Assembly: GCA_945863785.1 (NCBI GenBank)
Contig: CAMBAQ010000016.1
Coordinates: forward strand, 1 to 18,700
From: Chthoniobacter flavus
Lineage (GTDB): Bacteria > Verrucomicrobiota > Verrucomicrobiia > Chthoniobacterales > Terrimicrobiaceae
Reading direction: 5' to 3'
DNA length: 18,700 bases
The position numbers and the translations under genes were made by a program. Shown in pieces: positions 15,697 through 18,700 of this stretch (its first letter is position 1; each line of letters opens with the position of its first letter). The notes under the pieces are model-generated. The model was not told the origin of the DNA. It worked only from the letters and a program-made list of their open reading frames with translations, and did not search any database.

Positions 15697-16179
15697 TCAC
15701 TTGCGACGAAGCTTCATTTGCTTCGCATAGGAATTGTCGATGATATCGAAAATGCGTTGGGCTGGAACCACCCGATTGCTTATGTAATCGAGGTTACCAT
15801 CTTGTCCTATGATGGCGATGGCGAATCCGCTCGCGGCATCGTAGGCCGACGCGGTGGCCGCCCCATTTGGAACGGTGAGGAACGGGATATTCGAGCGGAT
15901 GACACCGGGCTCTGAAGAAAACGCCGCGATGCAGAGAGTTTCTTCCGCCGCGAAGCGCTCATAGATTTTTTGCAACTGGGCGACCTGCGCGCGGAAGGTC
16001 CGATTGGTCGGCGATGGAGCGACAACGAGGACGAGCGGATGACCGCGAAGGTCTTTGGATTTTTTGGCCGAGCCGGTGGAGTCCACCCACTCGAAGTCCG
16101 GCGAGGGCCGTGGCACCTCGGCGCGGAGCGGGCTTCCAAGAAGAAGGGCGAGGCCCACGAGCAAAAGAAACTTTTTCAT
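15697..16179 (-). CDS. Secreted thioredoxin-fold protein, DUF4174-like
   Basis: 160 residues with a clear Sec signal peptide (1-20, MKKFLLLVGLALLLGSPLRA), so it is exported. After the signal, HPLVLVVAPSPTNRTFRAQ (47-65) marks the first strand and helix of a thioredoxin-like fold. IIGQDGNLDYIS and the ending DIIDNSYAKQMKLRRK resemble the DUF4174 family as I remember it. The CxxC redox pair is absent: the corresponding place reads SPTNRT, and the only mature Cys (in ETLCIAAF) is not in a redox motif. It is therefore unlikely to be a disulfide reductase. The start overlaps the frr stop as ATGA, so it is translationally coupled to a ribosome-recycling gene, an unexpected partner for an exported protein. 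Confidence 0.72.
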   Translation of the reverse strand: MKKFLLLVGLALLLGSPLRAEVPRPSPDFEWVDSTGSAKKSKDLRGHPLVLVVAPSPTNRTFRAQVAQLQKIYERFAAEETLCIAAFSSEPGVIRSNIPFLTVPNGAATASAYDAASGFAIAIIGQDGNLDYISNRVVPAQRIFDIIDNSYAKQMKLRRK

Positions 16180-16742
16180 ACTTTCATCAACTCCGCTTCC
16201 TTAGCACCGACAACCTTCTCGATGTCGGCGACGGCTTTGTCTGTGAGCTTCTGGACCTGAGCCTCGGAGTCGGTCAGTTCATCCTCGGAGATTTTGGCAT
16301 CCTTCTCGAGCTTCTTGGCGTTTTCGATAGCGGTACGGCGGCAGGCGCGCACGCGGACTCGGGCATCTTCCGCGATGCCTTTCACCGTGCGGGTCAACTC
16401 GCGACGACGTTCTTCGGAAAGCTCGGGAATCGGCAGTCGGATCACCTTGCCATCAGCGGCTGGAGTGATGCCGATGCGGGATTCGTTGATCGCGCGTTCG
16501 ATGTCGCGCGTGGTCGAAGCGTCGAAGGGTTGAATGACGAGTAGGCGGGGTTCCGGAGAGGTGATGAGCGCGAGTTGCTTGAGCTTCATCGAGCTGCCGT
16601 AGCTTTGCACGTGGACGTCCAGATTTTCCACAAGGGCCGGAGATGCTTTACCTGTGCGGATCGAGAGAAATTCATGCGCCATGAATTCCACGGCTTTTTC
16701 CATGCTTTCTTCCGCTTCAAAAAGGATTTCTTCGAGTGTCAT
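16176..16742 (-). CDS. frr: Ribosome recycling factor
   Basis: Cytoplasmic factor that, with EF-G, splits the post-termination ribosome. The 188-residue protein has the N-terminal helix EESMEKAVEFMAHEFLSIRTGKA-type segment with the conserved RTG(K/R)A (29-33) and VQSYGSSMKLKQLALI (45-60). It also has LLVIQPFDASTTRDIERAI (67-85), LTEERR-like PELSEERRREL (105-115) and a charged C-terminal helix. Length and motif order are normal (about 185). ATG overlaps the pyrH stop as ATGA, and its own stop overlaps the next start the same way, so three genes are chained by four-base overlaps. Confidence 0.96.
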   Translation of the reverse strand: MTLEEILFEAEESMEKAVEFMAHEFLSIRTGKASPALVENLDVHVQSYGSSMKLKQLALITSPEPRLLVIQPFDASTTRDIERAINESRIGITPAADGKVIRLPIPELSEERRRELTRTVKGIAEDARVRVRACRRTAIENAKKLEKDAKISEDELTDSEAQVQKLTDKAVADIEKVVGAKEAELMKV

Positions 16743-17485
16743 AGTGTAGATTCTGGTTTGTCGGAGACGAGCGTCCCAACGGTCTCGCCGGTAATCGCAA
16801 GGCGAATATTATCGGGCTTGTTCATGTCAAAAACAATGATGGGCATTTTGTTGTCCATGCAGAGGCTGAACGCGGTGGAGTCCATCACTGCCAAGCGGCG
16901 CGAGAGGGCTTCCGTGTACGTGATGTGGGAGAATCGCTTGGCGTCTGGGTTTTTAACGGGATCGGAATCGTAGATGCCGTCGACCTTGGTCGCTTTGAGG
17001 ATCACTTGGGCCCCGATCTCGGCGGCACGCAGGGCGGCGGTCGTGTCGGTCGAGAAAAACGGGTTGCCTGTTCCGGCCACGAAGATGACGACGCGACCAA
17101 GTTCCAAATGCCGGGTGGCACGACGGAGAATGAATGGCTCGGCAACATTCTGCATTTCGATGGCGGTCTGCACGCGCACCGGAACGCCTTGCGCCTCGAG
17201 CGCGCTCATGAGGGCGAGGCCGTTGATGACTGTGGCCAGCATTCCCATGTAGTCTGCTGTGGTGCGATCCATCCCACGATGACTAGCTGCGAGGCCGCGC
17301 CAGATGTTGCCGCCGCCGATGACGATGGCCAACTCGACGCCCAGTTTCTGGGCCTCGGCGACCTGCGTGGCGATGCGCGCGACGATTTCAGGATGGATAC
17401 TATCGCGGCTGCCCGGCTCACGTAGAACCTCGCCGCTGAGTTTGAGAACGACCCGTTTGTAGCGAACTGGAGATGGTTGAGACAT
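16739..17485 (-). CDS. pyrH: Uridylate kinase (UMP kinase)
   Basis: Hexameric bacterial UMP kinase (amino-acid kinase fold) converting UMP and ATP to UDP and ADP in pyrimidine nucleotide synthesis. The 248 residues show RVVLKLSGEVL (11-21), the phosphate-binding VIGGGNIWRG (55-64), DYMGMLATVING (78-89), the GTGNPFFSTDTTAALRA block (138-154) and TKVDGIYDSDP (166-176). I chose ATG at 17485. An in-frame ATG at 17512 shares one base with the fmt stop (TGATG) and would add nine residues; it is a serious alternative because so many joints here are coupled. pyrH-frr is a classic pair, but the usual upstream rpsB-tsf is replaced by fmt. Confidence 0.95.
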   Translation of the reverse strand: MSQPSPVRYKRVVLKLSGEVLREPGSRDSIHPEIVARIATQVAEAQKLGVELAIVIGGGNIWRGLAASHRGMDRTTADYMGMLATVINGLALMSALEAQGVPVRVQTAIEMQNVAEPFILRRATRHLELGRVVIFVAGTGNPFFSTDTTAALRAAEIGAQVILKATKVDGIYDSDPVKNPDAKRFSHITYTEALSRRLAVMDSTAFSLCMDNKMPIIVFDMNKPDNIRLAITGETVGTLVSDKPESTL

Positions 17486-17511
17486 GCGAAATTGCTGACT
17501 ATCAAACCGCA

Positions 17512-18459
17512 TCAGGCGGCTGGAGGGAAGGACAAATCAAAAGCCGTTCCGACCGGCATCGGAAATCCCCGCAAAAGTTCCCCCGCATTCAGGCGCTTGC
17601 GTCCCTCGAGTTGGACCGTGATCAGCCTCAGTGAACCGGTCCCCGCAGCCACGAGAAGCCCGTCGTTTCCAGATTCTAGGATTTCACCCGCCGCGCCGCT
17701 GGCCTCGCCGGCGGTGGCTTCGTGGATTTTTAGGAGGTGACCACCCCAGCGTGCATAAGCTCCGGGCCATGGTGACATCGCACGAACACGCAAAGCGAGC
17801 TTCGCGGCGGGCTGCTGCCAGTCGAGCCAGCCGTCGGTTTTTTTCATCTTCGAAGCATGAGTGGCCAGAGCAGGGTCTTGAGGACTCCGTGGCGCCTTGC
17901 CGGATTCGAGGAGATCGAGGGCGCGGAAAAGGGCCGGTGCTGCCACGCTTGCGAGGCGGTCGTGAAGCTCGCCGGCCGTTTCCGTAGGCTGAATGGCGAA
18001 GCGTTCTTCCAGAAGAATATCTCCCGTATCGAGTCCCTCGTCCATATACATGACCGTAATGCCCGTGTCGGCATCGCCCGCCAGAATCGCCGCTTGGATC
18101 GGAGAAGCTCCCCGGTGGCGCGGAAGGAGAGAGGCGTGGAGATTCAGGCAGGCTAGCTTTGGAATGGCCAACACCTCTGGGGACAAAAGCTGACCATAGG
18201 CCACGACCACCACAACATCGGGATTCCATGCCCGGAGGGCGGCCACGGATTCTTGGCTCCGAAGGCGGACGGGTTGCTCAACGGGAATCCCTCTCTCGAG
18301 CGCAAGAAGCTTGATCGCGGAAGCCCGCGGCTTCATGTCGCGCCCGGCGGGTTTGTCTGGCTGGGTGATCACCGCGCAGACCTCGTGTTTTTGGGAGTCG
18401 AGCAGCGCCCTCAAAGCCGGCGTGCCGATGTCCCCCGTGCCACAAAAAACAATACGCAT
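17512..18459 (-). CDS. fmt: Methionyl-tRNA formyltransferase
   Basis: Transfers a formyl group from 10-formyl-tetrahydrofolate to Met-tRNA(fMet) for translation initiation. The 315-residue protein starts MRIVFCGTGDIGTPAL. It has the active-site block LNLHASLLPRHRGASPIQ (105-122) with catalytic Asn106 and His108, and Asp144 in EGLDTGDI, matching the N-H-D triad of the family. The C-terminal OB-like tRNA-binding domain includes RAMSPWPGAYA. The length is normal. ATG at 18459 lies 4 bases after the stop of the zinc-ribbon gene. The stop overlaps a possible pyrH start. The common neighbour def (peptide deformylase) is not seen in the window. Confidence 0.96.
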   Translation of the reverse strand: MRIVFCGTGDIGTPALRALLDSQKHEVCAVITQPDKPAGRDMKPRASAIKLLALERGIPVEQPVRLRSQESVAALRAWNPDVVVVVAYGQLLSPEVLAIPKLACLNLHASLLPRHRGASPIQAAILAGDADTGITVMYMDEGLDTGDILLEERFAIQPTETAGELHDRLASVAAPALFRALDLLESGKAPRSPQDPALATHASKMKKTDGWLDWQQPAAKLALRVRAMSPWPGAYARWGGHLLKIHEATAGEASGAAGEILESGNDGLLVAAGTGSLRLITVQLEGRKRLNAGELLRGFPMPVGTAFDLSFPPAA

Positions 18460-18463
18460 GGGA

Positions 18464-18691
18464 TCAAATGAGAAACCGTGACGCGTTCGAGTTCCCCCGC
18501 GAAGCGCGAGAGACCATCAACTCGCCCTCCGTGACCTCGCGTTGACCGAGCGACGAGGCGCAACCGGTGCAGAGGTAATCGTAGATCTCCTTGTCCGGCA
18601 GAACGAGCAGGAGCTTTTCACGGACAGGCATGGCTTTGCTGCACTTTTGACAATAGAGCGACGAGGCGCGGAAGCTTTCGAATTGCTGCAT
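18464..18691 (-). CDS. Small zinc-ribbon protein of unknown function
   Basis: 75-residue protein with two C-x-x-C pairs, Cys14/Cys17 (YCQKC) and Cys41/Cys44 (LCTGC), separated by 23 residues, the classic layout of a zinc-ribbon. No signal peptide or membrane segment is present, so it is likely cytoplasmic. The C-terminus is Ser/Arg-rich and probably disordered. I do not recognise the family. Zinc-ribbons of this size often bind nucleic acid or protein; the position 4 bases before fmt suggests shared expression with the translation genes. ATG at 18691 is 9 bases from the window edge, so a longer upstream frame or preceding gene cannot be excluded. Confidence 0.7.
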   Translation of the reverse strand: MQQFESFRASSLYCQKCSKAMPVREKLLLVLPDKEIYDYLCTGCASSLGQREVTEGELMVSRASRGNSNASRFLI

Positions 18692-18700
18692 GTTGAGATA

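Overview
The window looks like chromosomal housekeeping DNA from a moderately GC-rich, Gram-negative-type bacterium. I infer Verrucomicrobiota or a relative. The grounds are the mix of envelope genes, NDH-1 subunit A, an IS630-type remnant, a PIG-L deacetylase of the 'AHQDD' type and an actinobacterial-style clpS-DUF2017 pair. No marker gene fixes the phylum. No tRNA, rRNA, CRISPR array, phage module or complete mobile element was seen, and no stretch above about 125 bases lacks a gene or gene remnant.

Layout. (1) 1-507, plus strand: the last codons of ileS overlap lspA by four bases (ATGA). (2) 535-2683, minus strand: an AEC-family transporter, then a GT2 glycosyltransferase, then a remnant of an IS630-type transposase. 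The remnant overlaps the glycosyltransferase 3' end and has no catalytic domain. (3) 2804-11654, plus strand: nuoA without its usual partners; a long HtpX-like M48 metalloprotease coupled to an RlmI-like methyltransferase; an unrecognised helical protein; clpS and a DUF2017 gene; proC coupled to a secreted TPR protein; a penicillin-binding D,D-carboxypeptidase; a UvrD/PcrA helicase. (4) 18691-11696, minus strand, read right to left: a small zinc-ribbon protein, fmt, pyrH, frr, a secreted DUF4174-like protein, yqeY, leuS and a PIG-L deacetylase.

How the genes fit together. The right-hand block is a protein-synthesis cluster: initiator-tRNA formylation (fmt), UMP supply (pyrH), ribosome recycling (frr), a GatB-like tRNA-handling protein (yqeY) and leucyl-tRNA synthetase. 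pyrH follows fmt instead of the usual rpsB-tsf. The left block carries envelope and quality-control functions: lipoprotein signal peptidase, membrane protease, ClpS N-degron adaptor and PBP-type carboxypeptidase. Gene joints are very tight. Seven are ATGA overlaps and two more share one base (TAATG, TGATG), while clear Shine-Dalgarno sequences are scarce, so translational coupling is probably a main mode of expression.

I did not find a clearly new multi-gene system. The best leads are the glycosyltransferase/HTH junction, the TerB-like tail of the M48 protease, the isolated nuoA, the clpS-DUF2017 pair with its unknown neighbour, the DUF4174-like gene inside the translation cluster, and a strand-biased GATTTTT word.
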